Positions 1 to 8,208 of a stretch of 64,000 nucleotides of DNA are shown piece after piece. Source of the DNA: an uncultured Psychrobacter sp. (lineage in GTDB: Bacteria; Pseudomonadota; Gammaproteobacteria; Pseudomonadales; Moraxellaceae); contig NZ_CANKZC010000003.1 in assembly GCF_947488565.1 (NCBI RefSeq), positions 62,001-126,000 on the forward strand. The letters run 5' to 3'. The first letter of the stretch is position 1. Every line of letters starts with the position of its first letter. Below the pieces are notes generated by a model. The model searched no databases. It saw only the letters and a program-made list of their open reading frames with translations, and had not been told where the DNA came from. The translations under genes and the position numbers were made by a program.

Positions 1-467
1 TTTAGGACGCTATGATAAAACCAGATAGCAAGTTTGACCCCTTGAAGCTTTAAAAAAGATTCACAGCGTAAGTTGAGCACATCTGTATAGGTCAACTGGC
101 CAAACACAAAACGCTGCACATTACGATCAAGTTGGGCATGTACTAAACTAAAATTACCAGCCACTTCAGCATAAACACCAGCAGCATTTACTGTACAGTA
201 GAGACGAAACCAATCATCGTGTAACTCGACTCTCAACTCTAAAATAGATTTGACATTGTCCGTGACGAACTTTTGCAGCGCATCGTTGACGTATTTTTGG
301 GCAACTGGCAAAGCCAGTTCATCATCCAGCTTATCAGCAGTTTTATTATAAATATTTTTAATACTTTGGGTTAGGCCCTCCCAACCGTCACTAAACGACT
401 CGTTGAATTGATAGCCAAGATTATCGGAGAAGTCATCGAAATTATCGAAGTTATCGAAGTTACTCAA
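1..467 (-). CDS. hypothetical protein, C-terminal part cut off by the window edge
   Basis: An open frame runs leftward from a TTG at 465-467 to the window edge without a stop, giving about 155 residues. The start is chosen because AAGGA (476-480) lies 8 nt upstream. The N-terminus is a short repeat of Asn-Phe-Asp units (SNFDNFDNFDDF), followed by an acidic, probably soluble protein (motifs LDDELALPVAQKYV, LRVELHDDWFRLYCTVN). No signal peptide or membrane segment is visible. I do not recognise the family. It is transcribed away from the TonB-like gene, so the two share the 468-801 intergenic region. Confidence 0.7.
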   Translation of the reverse strand, partial: MSNFDNFDNFDDFSDNLGYQFNESFSDGWEGLTQSIKNIYNKTADKLDDELALPVAQKYVNDALQKFVTDNVKSILELRVELHDDWFRLYCTVNAAGVYAEVAGNFSLVHAQLDRNVQRFVFGQLTYTDVLNLRCESFLKLQGVKLAIWFYHSVL

Positions 468-801
468 ACTTGTTATCCTTATGATTATAGTAGGATTGTT
501 TTTACCAGATGATTGATCGTCAGACGCTAATCGATAGCGTAGATAGCACTATGACGAGTGAAAATAGTATATAGCAAAATAGCATACCAAAAAACGCAAG
601 GCCTTATATTGTAGCAAATAACCTAAAAAACATAACGAAGAGTGTCAGGCAAGTACAAGTTGGTCGCAAGGCTTTTAGTCACAAGCTTTATTTGCACTTT
701 GATTATGATAAAGTGTCGTATAGCGACATAACTGCTGCCCATGTTATGATAGCGCGAATACCATGATTGGTCGGCATAATTATTGCTTATAAGAGAGCTG
801 C
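468..801. other. intergenic region between divergent genes
   Basis: AT-rich stretch between the cut-off minus-strand gene and the TonB-like gene. It should hold both promoters. I could not assign a convincing -35/-10 pair and saw no repeat or RNA structure here. Confidence 0.5.
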
Positions 802-858
802 ATGATGCGGAATAATCAGACTAAAATGATGACCGCTATTTTTACGCTTATAATTTGA
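802..858 (+). CDS. possible 18-residue leader peptide overlapping the TonB-like gene
   Basis: ATG at 802 follows a purine-rich AAGAGAG and reads MMRNNQTKMMTAIFTLII to a TGA at 856-858. That stop overlaps the TTG start proposed for the TonB-like gene (TTGA), an arrangement typical of translational coupling. The peptide is very short and composition alone cannot show that it is translated; it may be chance. Confidence 0.25.
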   Translation: MMRNNQTKMMTAIFTLII

Positions 859-1754
859 GATTGATTGTGGCCCATATTAAAGACTCTCAAAGCTATCATT
901 TTTCTGCGCAAACTGCGACGCGTGATTTTAGCTTACCCGTTGCTATTGTTATTGCGTTGTTAACACATGCTGTCCTTATCTTTGGTATCAGCTTTTCTAT
1001 GGGACAAGATCCTGCTGCGTTGATGCAAGATGTGGCAAAAGCTTTGAAAGATAATATGCAGCCAAACGAAGATGCTTATTATATTGCTAATGCTTCACAG
1101 CAAGGTGGAGGCTCAGTGCGCCAACAAGTGCGACAAGAAAGCACTCAAACGAGTCCATTAACATCAGAGCAGATAAGTAAAACGCAAGATGCTATCAATC
1201 TGCAGCGCCAAGTACGTCAACAGCGTTATCAAGAAAGCTATCTACGTACTACTTTGAGTTGGCGTAAAGCCGATGTAGAAGCAGATAATGACAGCAAGCA
1301 AGCACAAGATGATATGATGGCGCAAGAAGAGAGACTACGGCAGCAGATTGCAACTTTAGAGGCTCAGTTGTCTCAGCGTCAACAGATATATGCCACCAAA
1401 TCTAAAGTGGTGACCATTGATAGTAACTCGACGACACGCGGCGCTGCAGCAGATTATATCGAAACCTTCCGTGAGCATGTCGAACGGGTTGGCAACTTGC
1501 ACTATCCGGCTCAGGCGCGTGCCCAAGGTATCACAGGTGAAGTACGCCTTATGGTGATTATTAGTAACGATGGCAACATCAAAGCCATCCGTTTGCTTGA
1601 AAGTTCAGGCTCAACGATATTAGATGAAGCCGCCAAGCAATCAGTACGCCAAGCTGCGCCTTTTGGGAAGTTTACCGCAGATATGAAGGATATTGTCGAG
1701 CTGCGTTTAATACGTACCTATCGTTATAGTGATAAAGTAGAAGTTACCTATTAA
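855..1754 (+). CDS. TonB family energy transducer, TonB3-like
   Basis: Probable TonB-type protein that couples the inner-membrane proton gradient to an outer-membrane or envelope process. One N-terminal membrane segment (about residues 28-46) is followed by a Gln-rich, coiled-coil-like spacer (about 90-185) instead of the usual Pro-rich rod. A TonB C-terminal domain covers about 205-290 (YPAQARAQGITGEVRLMV, then LLESSGSTILDEAA). The order of anchor, DAYYIANASQQGGG-like segment and C-terminal domain recalls TonB3 of Pseudomonas, which is linked to type IV pili rather than iron uptake; that link is inference. No exbB/exbD lies nearby. The start is uncertain: TTG 855, TTG 861 and GTG 867 are all possible and none has a strong ribosome binding site. 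Confidence 0.8.
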   Translation: MRLIVAHIKDSQSYHFSAQTATRDFSLPVAIVIALLTHAVLIFGISFSMGQDPAALMQDVAKALKDNMQPNEDAYYIANASQQGGGSVRQQVRQESTQTSPLTSEQISKTQDAINLQRQVRQQRYQESYLRTTLSWRKADVEADNDSKQAQDDMMAQEERLRQQIATLEAQLSQRQQIYATKSKVVTIDSNSTTRGAAADYIETFREHVERVGNLHYPAQARAQGITGEVRLMVIISNDGNIKAIRLLESSGSTILDEAAKQSVRQAAPFGKFTADMKDIVELRLIRTYRYSDKVEVTY

Positions 1755-1934
1755 GAGTAAGTAGGTGAAGAGCAGTGGGTTTACAGATAGGGTATTAAAG
1801 AACCGTTAGATAAAACAGAATACAAACCATTGGCATAAGCAGGTTAAGATACCAGAGTCATTAAAGAGATAACTGGTATCCAATTGTGACCGTAAATCTG
1901 ATAAACAAACGAAGCTATAAAATAAAGAGTTGGT

Positions 1935-2810
1935 ATGGAATTTTTAGGTTTTACTATTGATGTTGCAACATTAACGAATAATGCATTGAGCTTAATGTTT
2001 AAAGTGGCTTTAGCGATACTAATATTTGTAATAGGTCGCTGGCTTGCCAAAAAGGCCGTGACATTTGCTCATCGTATCATGCTACGTAGTCGTTTGGATG
2101 ATACTGTCGCCAGTTTCTTAGGTCGTCTTATATACGGCGTATTGCTGGTCATTGTGGTCTTAGCCGCACTGAGCAAAGTTGGCGTACAAACCACCTCAGT
2201 CGTTGCTATCTTGGGCGGTGCTGCGGTCGCGATTGGTTTGTCGTTAAAAGATCAGTTGTCAAACTTTGCCGCTGGCATTATGATTGTGACTTTTCGGCCG
2301 TTTGTAACTGGTGACTATGTACAGATTAGCAGTTACACAGGGACAGTTACTGAAATTACTTTGGTTAACACTCATTTAACCACGATAAACAATCACGATA
2401 TCATCATCCCAAATGGCGATATCACCACATCAGCTGTAATCAATTATACTGCATTGCCCAATCGTCGCGTCGATATCACGGTCGGTATTGGCTATGATGC
2501 CAACATTAAAACCGCTAAAGAGGTGATGCTAAGCTTGGCCAGAAATAATCCGATGGCCTTTACTGATCCTGAGCCTATTGTACGAGTGACCAATCTAGGT
2601 GATAACTCTGTTGATCTGACGCTAAATGTTTGGACAACCAATGCAGATTGGTGGACCATGCAGTGTGATTTGCTTGAGCAGTTTAAATATGCGCTGGATG
2701 ATGAAAAAATCGAGATTCCATTCCCGCAGCGCAGTGTCCATGTTAAAGGCTTGGATCAGATGATTAACCAGATGGGCCAATCACAAAAACTGCCCATGAC
2801 CAAGGACTGA
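1935..2810 (+). CDS. mscS: small-conductance mechanosensitive channel, MscS family
   Basis: Inner-membrane channel that opens under membrane tension and releases solutes during hypo-osmotic shock. At 291 aa it is close to E. coli MscS length. Three N-terminal membrane segments (about 18-40, 62-82, 84-110) end in the Gly/Ala-rich pore helix (GGAAVAIGLSLKDQLSNFAA). The cytoplasmic beta domain follows (FRPFVTGDYVQI; IIIPNGDITTSAVINYT) and then the alpha/beta domain (RRVDITVGIGYDANI). It is a single gene between the TonB-like gene and convergent ybeY, with a 45 bp gap to ybeY. The C-terminal tail after the beta barrel is short. Confidence 0.93.
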   Translation: MEFLGFTIDVATLTNNALSLMFKVALAILIFVIGRWLAKKAVTFAHRIMLRSRLDDTVASFLGRLIYGVLLVIVVLAALSKVGVQTTSVVAILGGAAVAIGLSLKDQLSNFAAGIMIVTFRPFVTGDYVQISSYTGTVTEITLVNTHLTTINNHDIIIPNGDITTSAVINYTALPNRRVDITVGIGYDANIKTAKEVMLSLARNNPMAFTDPEPIVRVTNLGDNSVDLTLNVWTTNADWWTMQCDLLEQFKYALDDEKIEIPFPQRSVHVKGLDQMINQMGQSQKLPMTKD

Positions 2811-2855
2811 TTGTTTTAAGAGATTGATTAGGTCAAAAAACTGACCTCGTCAAAA

Positions 2856-3461
2856 TCAAATGTTTGGTAGATAGGGGTTTGGTAGGTTCAAACTTGCCAA
2901 AATCTCTATCTCAAACCTTTCCATCTCATCTTGTTCGGCCTGTCCAAGCTCATGATCAAAACCCAATAGATGCAGCAAGCCATGTATTAGTAGATGGCTG
3001 ATGTGCTGTTCCACTGTTTTTTGTTGCTCTACCGCTTCGCGCTCCACGACGTCATGACATATGATTAGCTCACCAAGTGGCAGCATTGGCATTAGCTCGA
3101 TAATATTAGCTGGCATCTCACTTGGGTACGATAGGATGTTGGTTGCATAATCTTTGCCTCGTGCTTCTAGGTTCAATTCACGACCTTCAATCTTGTCAGT
3201 AATATATATATCTAACGCTTTGACTTTATCCTGCCACGTCTCAAGACTAATATCTGTAAAGTAGGGTAGCGTCAGTCCGTTCTCGATATGTTTATCTATA
3301 TATTTTAAAGTTGCAACCATGATTGGCAATAGACGATCTTCACTATAGTAACAACTGATTAACCCCTCATCGATACTATCAATAGCGCTGACATTAAGCT
3401 CAACCTTGTCTAGTTCACTTGTCTTTAGTACGTTTATATTATCGTTGTTAGATTGGTTCAT
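2856..3461 (-). CDS. ybeY: endoribonuclease YbeY (rRNA maturation and quality control)
   Basis: Zinc-dependent single-strand RNase acting in 16S rRNA 3'-end maturation and 70S quality control. The signature HGLLHLLGFDH near the C-terminus supplies the three zinc-binding histidines (H-x3-H-x5-H). At 201 aa it exceeds the ~155 aa of E. coli YbeY because of a polar N-terminal extension (about residues 1-25) and a longer mid-section. It lies downstream of ybeZ on the same strand, the usual pairing, but 273 bp separate them, including a terminator-like hairpin and a repeat element, so co-transcription is uncertain. AAGG lies just upstream of the ATG. Confidence 0.95.
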   Translation of the reverse strand: MNQSNNDNINVLKTSELDKVELNVSAIDSIDEGLISCYYSEDRLLPIMVATLKYIDKHIENGLTLPYFTDISLETWQDKVKALDIYITDKIEGRELNLEARGKDYATNILSYPSEMPANIIELMPMLPLGELIICHDVVEREAVEQQKTVEQHISHLLIHGLLHLLGFDHELGQAEQDEMERFEIEILASLNLPNPYLPNI

Positions 3462-3481
3462 AGCTTCACCTTAAGGAGAGG

Positions 3482-3627
3482 TATAGTTGATTCTAAATAA
3501 AACAGATACATTGTATGTCAACGTGGAACTGGTATAAATTTTCTTTGCGTGCTGTGCCTGCGCCGACAGAGGCTGCGTAAAATTCATCCCAGTCCCACTG
3601 TATCGTTTTTGTACTGAACTCACTATA
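3482..3627. repeat. 146-bp intergenic palindromic element, copy 1
   Basis: Bounded by TATAGT (3482-3487) and its complement ACTATA (3622-3627). Inner arms GTGGAACTGG (3523-3532) and CCAGTCCCAC (3589-3598) pair with one mismatch, as do GATACA (3505-3510) and TGTATC (3599-3604). The centre CGTGCTGTGCCTGCGC (3548-3563) is identical in copy 3 (62524-62539). Full-length relatives lie at 6671-6819 and 62457-62602. No coding capacity: this looks like a small non-autonomous mobile element or a structured intergenic repeat. Confidence 0.8.
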
Positions 3628-3664
3628 TTACGCTTATCAAGACTAATTTTATTTAATGTTAATT

Positions 3665-3702
3665 AAAAGACCGGATCACTATTTTTAGTAATCCGGTCTT
3701 TT
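3665..3702. terminator. bidirectional terminator-like hairpin between ybeZ and ybeY
   Basis: AAAAGACCGGAT (3665-3676) pairs perfectly with ATCCGGTCTTTT (3691-3702) around a 14-nt loop. On the minus strand the stem ends in TTTTAATT, so it could stop ybeZ transcripts before ybeY. Confidence 0.7.
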
Positions 3703-3734
3703 GAGTTAGACATACACTGTATAAAGATGCTTTG

Positions 3735-4844
3735 CTATAGCTTAGATGCTGCGTTAGCTATTGCCTGTCTGCGCTCTTGCTCAGCAATACGCTCTTGTTT
3801 GCGTTTTTCTTCCAATATCAACTGCTCACTGTCAAACACATCGTAAGCTTCAACGATTTGTTGTACCAACTGATGGCGCACCACATCTTTTGAATCAAAC
3901 CTAGTGATATGAATCTCTTCAATACCGCTTAAGATATCTAGCGCTTGCGTCAGTCCAGATTTAGTACCACGTGGCAGATCGACCTGCGAGATGTCCCCTG
4001 TAATGACGGCTCGTGAACCAAAGCCTAAACGTGTCAAAAACATTTTCATTTGCTCAGGTGTGGTGTTTTGCGCTTCATCTAAAATCACAAATGAGTTGTT
4101 TAACGTGCGCCCACGCATATAAGCCAATGGCGCAACTTCGATAATTTGACGTTCAATCATTTTGCCAACTTTTTCAAAGCCAAGCATTTCATATAGTGCG
4201 TCATACAAAGGGCGCAAGTAGGGGTCAATCTTTTGTGCCAAGTCACCCGGTAAAAAGCCTAGCTTCTCCCCAGCTTCTACCGCTGGACGGACCAGCAAAA
4301 TGCGCTCGATCTCATTACGCTCTATCATATCGACAGCGCAGGCTACCGCAAGATAAGTCTTACCCGTACCGGCAGGGCCAATACCAAACGATACATCCGA
4401 GCTGAGCACGTTTTTTACATAACGCTGCTGATTGCCACCGCGTGGGATAATTTTGCCTTTACGAGTACGTAGACTGATGGGGGTAAAGTCACTTGCCGAC
4501 TCCAAATCATCCATATTGTCTTCGTTATCAGCAGTTTGCTCCTGTTGTTCATCTTCCCTATCTTGCTCACGCGAGATACTAGACTGAATGATAAGATGCA
4601 ACTCTTCTGCACTGATATCTTTGGTGTTTTGGGCTTCGTCAACCAGCTTATAGATGATGCGTTCACCGCGCTCAACAGCAGTCACATCACCGCTCAGGCA
4701 AAAGTCGCCTTGACGTTGGCTGATTTTGATATCGAGACGGTCTTGTAGGTATTTCATGTGATTGTTATATTCACCAAGCACAGTTTTGAGCTGCGCTGGC
4801 GTCAATGATTCAAACTTTATACGGCGGTTCATAGAATCAGTCAA
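3735..4844 (-). CDS. ybeZ: PhoH family ATPase YbeZ
   Basis: PhoH-type P-loop ATPase that works with YbeY in rRNA processing. An N-terminal KH-like region (to about residue 110) precedes the ATPase domain, with Walker A GPAGTGKTYLA (about 157) and Walker B FVILDEAQN (about 254); SGLTQALDILSGIEEI and ITRFDSKDVVRH are also family-typical. At 369 aa it is slightly long, with an acidic linker (EQQEQTADNEDNMDD). The start is a TTG supported by AAGGA (4853-4857) 7 nt upstream; an internal ATG four codons later is the alternative. The C-terminus is Lys/Glu/Arg-rich. ybeY lies downstream beyond a hairpin and a repeat element. Confidence 0.94.
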   Translation of the reverse strand: MTDSMNRRIKFESLTPAQLKTVLGEYNNHMKYLQDRLDIKISQRQGDFCLSGDVTAVERGERIIYKLVDEAQNTKDISAEELHLIIQSSISREQDREDEQQEQTADNEDNMDDLESASDFTPISLRTRKGKIIPRGGNQQRYVKNVLSSDVSFGIGPAGTGKTYLAVACAVDMIERNEIERILLVRPAVEAGEKLGFLPGDLAQKIDPYLRPLYDALYEMLGFEKVGKMIERQIIEVAPLAYMRGRTLNNSFVILDEAQNTTPEQMKMFLTRLGFGSRAVITGDISQVDLPRGTKSGLTQALDILSGIEEIHITRFDSKDVVRHQLVQQIVEAYDVFDSEQLILEEKRKQERIAEQERRQAIANAASKL

Positions 4845-5323
4845 GCGATTATCCTTGTATTTGTTCCCAATGATGCTCTTAGATATCAGCGAATCTAGGG
4901 TCTTAATAAATAAAACAATGGTAGAAACTTATTAATTTTGAGTAGTAGAAAAATGACAGTAAAATTGTTAGATATATAAAGGGTGATAAGTAACTATCCT
5001 GCCTTTATTATGGTTGATAGTTTTTAAATTTCAAGCCATACCTAAGGCCGGATAGCCTAGTTTTTGTATGGGGATTGCAACACCTATAGCGGTTATCAGT
5101 TTTCTGTTGTATGAAAAAATTGTTGATGGACGACATCGGTTTAAGCTTACTGTAAAGGACACAGAGATTTGGGCAATTTGTGGTAATCTATCAGCTATCA
5201 AAACATGGCCTAGTCGTTATATAAATGCCTCAAAATCGGTTAAAACACTGTCAATAAAATAGTAAAAAATACTTAGTAAACGTGTATAACAGCTCTATCC
5301 AATCAGTTCCAATAGGAATAATA
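4845..5323. other. intergenic region between divergent ybeZ and ubiH
   Basis: AT-rich region that should carry promoters for both genes. A weak hairpin, CTAAGGC with GCCTAG then T5, lies at about 5048-5066. A 64-codon frame at 5068-5262 has no ribosome binding site and an unconvincing sequence, so I do not call it. Confidence 0.45.
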
Positions 5324-6670
5324 ATGATACAAGATACTCATTCAAATACCTCAGCGCAGACAAATGCTATGCAATCAAGCATTAGCAATCAGACTTTCGA
5401 TACGAAAAACAATAAAATGGCCATGACCGAGCAGCAAGTACTGATCGCAGGCGGCGGTCATGTAGGGTTATCCTTTGCTTTGCTACTGGCCCATCATGGT
5501 ATCGCCAGTACTTTGCTAGAAAAGATGAGCTACCCAACCATTAGTCCAAACGATGACAGCACGCGCAGTCATTATTTGGACAGTCGCAACACCGCCCTGT
5601 CACGGCGTACCGTACAGATTTACCAAGAGATAGGATTGTGGGACGAGCTACAAAGCCATGCCTGCCGTATTGATGCTGTACAGATAAGCGAACAAGGCAG
5701 CTTTGGCCGCGCACAATTAAACAAAGCTGAAGAGCAGGTAGAGTCGTTCGGCCAAGTGATGGAAAACGCTTGGCTGGGGCGTAAGCTATTACTGGCTGCC
5801 CAGCAAGAACCGCTTATCACTCTGATTGATAATGCTAATGTCATCGCTGTGGAACAACAGAGCGACGGTGTGACGTTGAGCTTTAGCTATTACGATGAAG
5901 AGGAGCATGAGCAGCAATTGCAAGCGAGTGTATTGGTTGCTTGTGATGGGCGGGACTCTACCGTGCGTCAACTGTTAGGTATCGATACGACGACCTATGA
6001 TTATCAGCAAACCGCTATCGTCGGTGTGGTGGAGACAGACAAGCCGCATGAGCATAAAGCGATTGAGCGATTTAGTCCAGCAGGACCGCTTGCAGTGTTG
6101 CCATTGACCGATCCAGCAGGTGATGGCAATGAGGAATATCAACAAGGCTATAGACGCTCGGTGGTCTGGGTCTGTCCAACAGGTGAAGAAGATAAATATC
6201 TAGAAGACGACGCGCATTTTTTGGCGACCTTACAGCAAGCATTTGGTGAGCGTGCTGGCAAGTTCGTCGCTGCTGGTCGCCGCGGTGCCTATCCGCTGAC
6301 ACGCGTACTGGCAGATAAGCAGGCAGATGGTCGCTGCGTCATCATGGGCAATGCTGCTCATACCTTACATCCTGTGGCCGGCCAAGGATTTAATCTGTGT
6401 ATGCGTGATGCGCATGTACTGGCGCAAATGATGAGTGCGCAAGTTCTGAAGGGTGCAGATATCGGTGACCCAACGCTGCTTAAACGCTATGAAAAAGCAC
6501 GTCAAACTGACCAAAAACGAGTTATTCGCTTCTGCGATGCGGTCGTTCATGGCTTTACTCATCCCAATCCAGCAGTGAAGCTGGCGCGTAATGTTGCTTT
6601 GATTGCTTTTGATAAGCTGCCCAATATCAAGCCGTTGGTGGCAAATTATGCGATGGGTTTAAAATCGTAA
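5324..6670 (+). CDS. ubiH: UbiH-like FAD monooxygenase (2-octaprenyl-6-methoxyphenol hydroxylase)
   Basis: Flavoprotein hydroxylase of ubiquinone biosynthesis. It has a dinucleotide-binding GGGHVG (residues 43-48), the NTALSRRTVQIYQEIG segment, ACDGRDSTVR, and a FAD/ribityl motif GNAAHTLHPVAGQGFNL; Asn in GNAA rather than Asp is typical of UbiH as opposed to UbiI/UbiF. The start at ATG 5324 is supported by AGGAA (5314-5318); a GTG at 5282 would add 14 residues without such support. About 34 polar residues precede the Rossmann fold, so a start at 5423 is possible but has no ribosome binding site. A second family member follows at 6918, separated by a repeat element. Confidence 0.88.
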   Translation: MIQDTHSNTSAQTNAMQSSISNQTFDTKNNKMAMTEQQVLIAGGGHVGLSFALLLAHHGIASTLLEKMSYPTISPNDDSTRSHYLDSRNTALSRRTVQIYQEIGLWDELQSHACRIDAVQISEQGSFGRAQLNKAEEQVESFGQVMENAWLGRKLLLAAQQEPLITLIDNANVIAVEQQSDGVTLSFSYYDEEEHEQQLQASVLVACDGRDSTVRQLLGIDTTTYDYQQTAIVGVVETDKPHEHKAIERFSPAGPLAVLPLTDPAGDGNEEYQQGYRRSVVWVCPTGEEDKYLEDDAHFLATLQQAFGERAGKFVAAGRRGAYPLTRVLADKQADGRCVIMGNAAHTLHPVAGQGFNLCMRDAHVLAQMMSAQVLKGADIGDPTLLKRYEKARQTDQKRVIRFCDAVVHGFTHPNPAVKLARNVALIAFDKLPNIKPLVANYAMGLKS

Positions 6671-6819
6671 TATAGTTAATCCTAAATAAGAAGAATACAG
6701 CTATGCCAGCGTGCTACTGGTATAAGTTTTCTTTGCTTGCTGTGTGACTTCATCACTCCAGAGGCTGCATAAAATTCATCCCAGTAGCACTGTGTTTATT
6801 TTATAGTAGAACGACTATA
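6671..6819. repeat. 149-bp intergenic palindromic element, copy 2
   Basis: Begins with TATAGT (6671-6676) and ends with ACTATA (6814-6819). The inner arms GTGCTACTGG (6711-6720) and CCAGTAGCAC (6781-6790) are perfect complements. Both differ from copy 1 in positions that keep pairing. It shares TCCTAAATAA near the left end and GAGGCTGCATAAAATTCATC on the right with the family. It fills most of the gap between the two ubiquinone hydroxylase genes. Confidence 0.8.
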
Positions 6820-6917
6820 TCCATAACTAAAGTGATGCGCTATTTTTAGTCCATTTAGATAACTATCGAGTGAATTGAAGACACGCCCTAACACGTCCTG
6901 ATATCGAGAGCTAACTT

Positions 6918-8171
6918 ATGACAAACAACCATACACTCATTATCGGCGGCGGTATCGTCGGTGCGACGCTGGCGCTAAAGCTGGCGCAGGCCAAAATGCC
7001 CGTGACCTTAATTGATGCGCGTCCTGCCCGAGATAAGTCTGCATGGCAGCAAGTGCTACGCCGCCGCGATGCCCGCGTTTATGCGCTAAGCCTCGCCAGT
7101 ATTGCGCTGCTAAAAGACGTAGGCGCTTGGCAAAAGATAGCACTATCTGGACGCAAGGCGGATTACTCGCAGATGCAGGTATGGCAACTGAATGGTATGG
7201 GCGAGCTATTATTTGGTGATAGTGAGAGCATTACGCCAGAACTGTTAGGCAGTATGGTTGAGCCAGCGGTTATTGAGCATGCATTATCGCAGCGTTTGTC
7301 TGAGGAAGATGTCGGTGACTATCTGACTGTCATCGCTGGACATAAAGTTGTGAGAATGGATTGGTTAGGAGCACAGCAAGGCTACCGTGTGACTTTGGAT
7401 AATGATACAGCTATCGATGCCCAACTGTTGATTGGTGCAGATGGTCGTGGCTCATTTGTGCGTAAGCAGGCTGGGATTGAGATTGACATCCTTGATTATA
7501 ATCAAACGGCGATTTGCTGCGCGATTCAAACTGCCAAACCCCATCAAGCCACCGCGCGCCAAGCCATGTTACCGACCGGCACGCTGGCTCTGTTGCCATT
7601 AGCGGATATCACTGATGAAGATAAAGCCAGTCCGCAACATTGGCAGTCGATTGTCTGGACACTACCGCGCAATCAAGCATTGGCATTGCTCGAAGAAGAG
7701 CCGCGCTACATCGCTGATAAACTGGCTGCTGCCTGTCATTACGAGCTGGGCGCTATCCATAAAATTGAATCAATCGCTAGCTTTCCACTGACCGCGCAAC
7801 AAGCAAAAAGTTATGTCGCAGATAATTTAGTCTTGATAGGAGATGCGGCGCATGGTGTGCATCCGCTCGCTGGACAAGGGCTGAACCTAGGTATGCTTGA
7901 TGTGCAGGCGTTGAGTGAGCAATTAACCCATGATTTTGCACGTAGTGGTGGCACGCTTTGGGGCACCAATCAAACCCTACGTACTTATGAGCGCCTGCGT
8001 CGTCCACATAATAGTTTGATGATGCATAGCTTTTCAGCGCTTAATTGGTTATTTGCAGGTTCACTTTCACAAATGCGTCCTGTACAGCAGATACGTAGCG
8101 AAGGCATGTACCGTGTGGGGAAGATTAAGCCATTAATGCGGCTATTTGCGAAGCAGGCAAGTGGGGTTTAG
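6918..8171 (+). CDS. UbiH/UbiF/UbiI family ubiquinone-biosynthesis hydroxylase
   Basis: Second FAD-dependent hydroxylase, 417 aa. It has GGGIVG at the N-terminus (residues 9-14), RDARVYALSLASIALL, IGADGRGSFVRKQAGI, and the FAD motif LIGDAAHGVHPLAGQGLNLG. GDAAH with PLAGQG is the UbiI/UbiF pattern, so it probably hydroxylates a different ring position (C5 or C6) from the neighbouring UbiH-like enzyme; I cannot decide which, so no symbol is given. GAGAG lies 9 nt before the ATG. It ends 37 bp before the NYN-domain gene on the same strand, so the two may share a transcript. Confidence 0.88.
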   Translation: MTNNHTLIIGGGIVGATLALKLAQAKMPVTLIDARPARDKSAWQQVLRRRDARVYALSLASIALLKDVGAWQKIALSGRKADYSQMQVWQLNGMGELLFGDSESITPELLGSMVEPAVIEHALSQRLSEEDVGDYLTVIAGHKVVRMDWLGAQQGYRVTLDNDTAIDAQLLIGADGRGSFVRKQAGIEIDILDYNQTAICCAIQTAKPHQATARQAMLPTGTLALLPLADITDEDKASPQHWQSIVWTLPRNQALALLEEEPRYIADKLAAACHYELGAIHKIESIASFPLTAQQAKSYVADNLVLIGDAAHGVHPLAGQGLNLGMLDVQALSEQLTHDFARSGGTLWGTNQTLRTYERLRRPHNSLMMHSFSALNWLFAGSLSQMRPVQQIRSEGMYRVGKIKPLMRLFAKQASGV

Positions 8172-8208
8172 GGAACAATCGTTAAAACTAAATAATAAGA
8201 ATATTTCG

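Noticed and set aside
5068..5262. 64-codon frame between ybeZ and ubiH
   Set aside because: No ribosome binding site, no recognisable features, and lies in a promoter region; probably chance.
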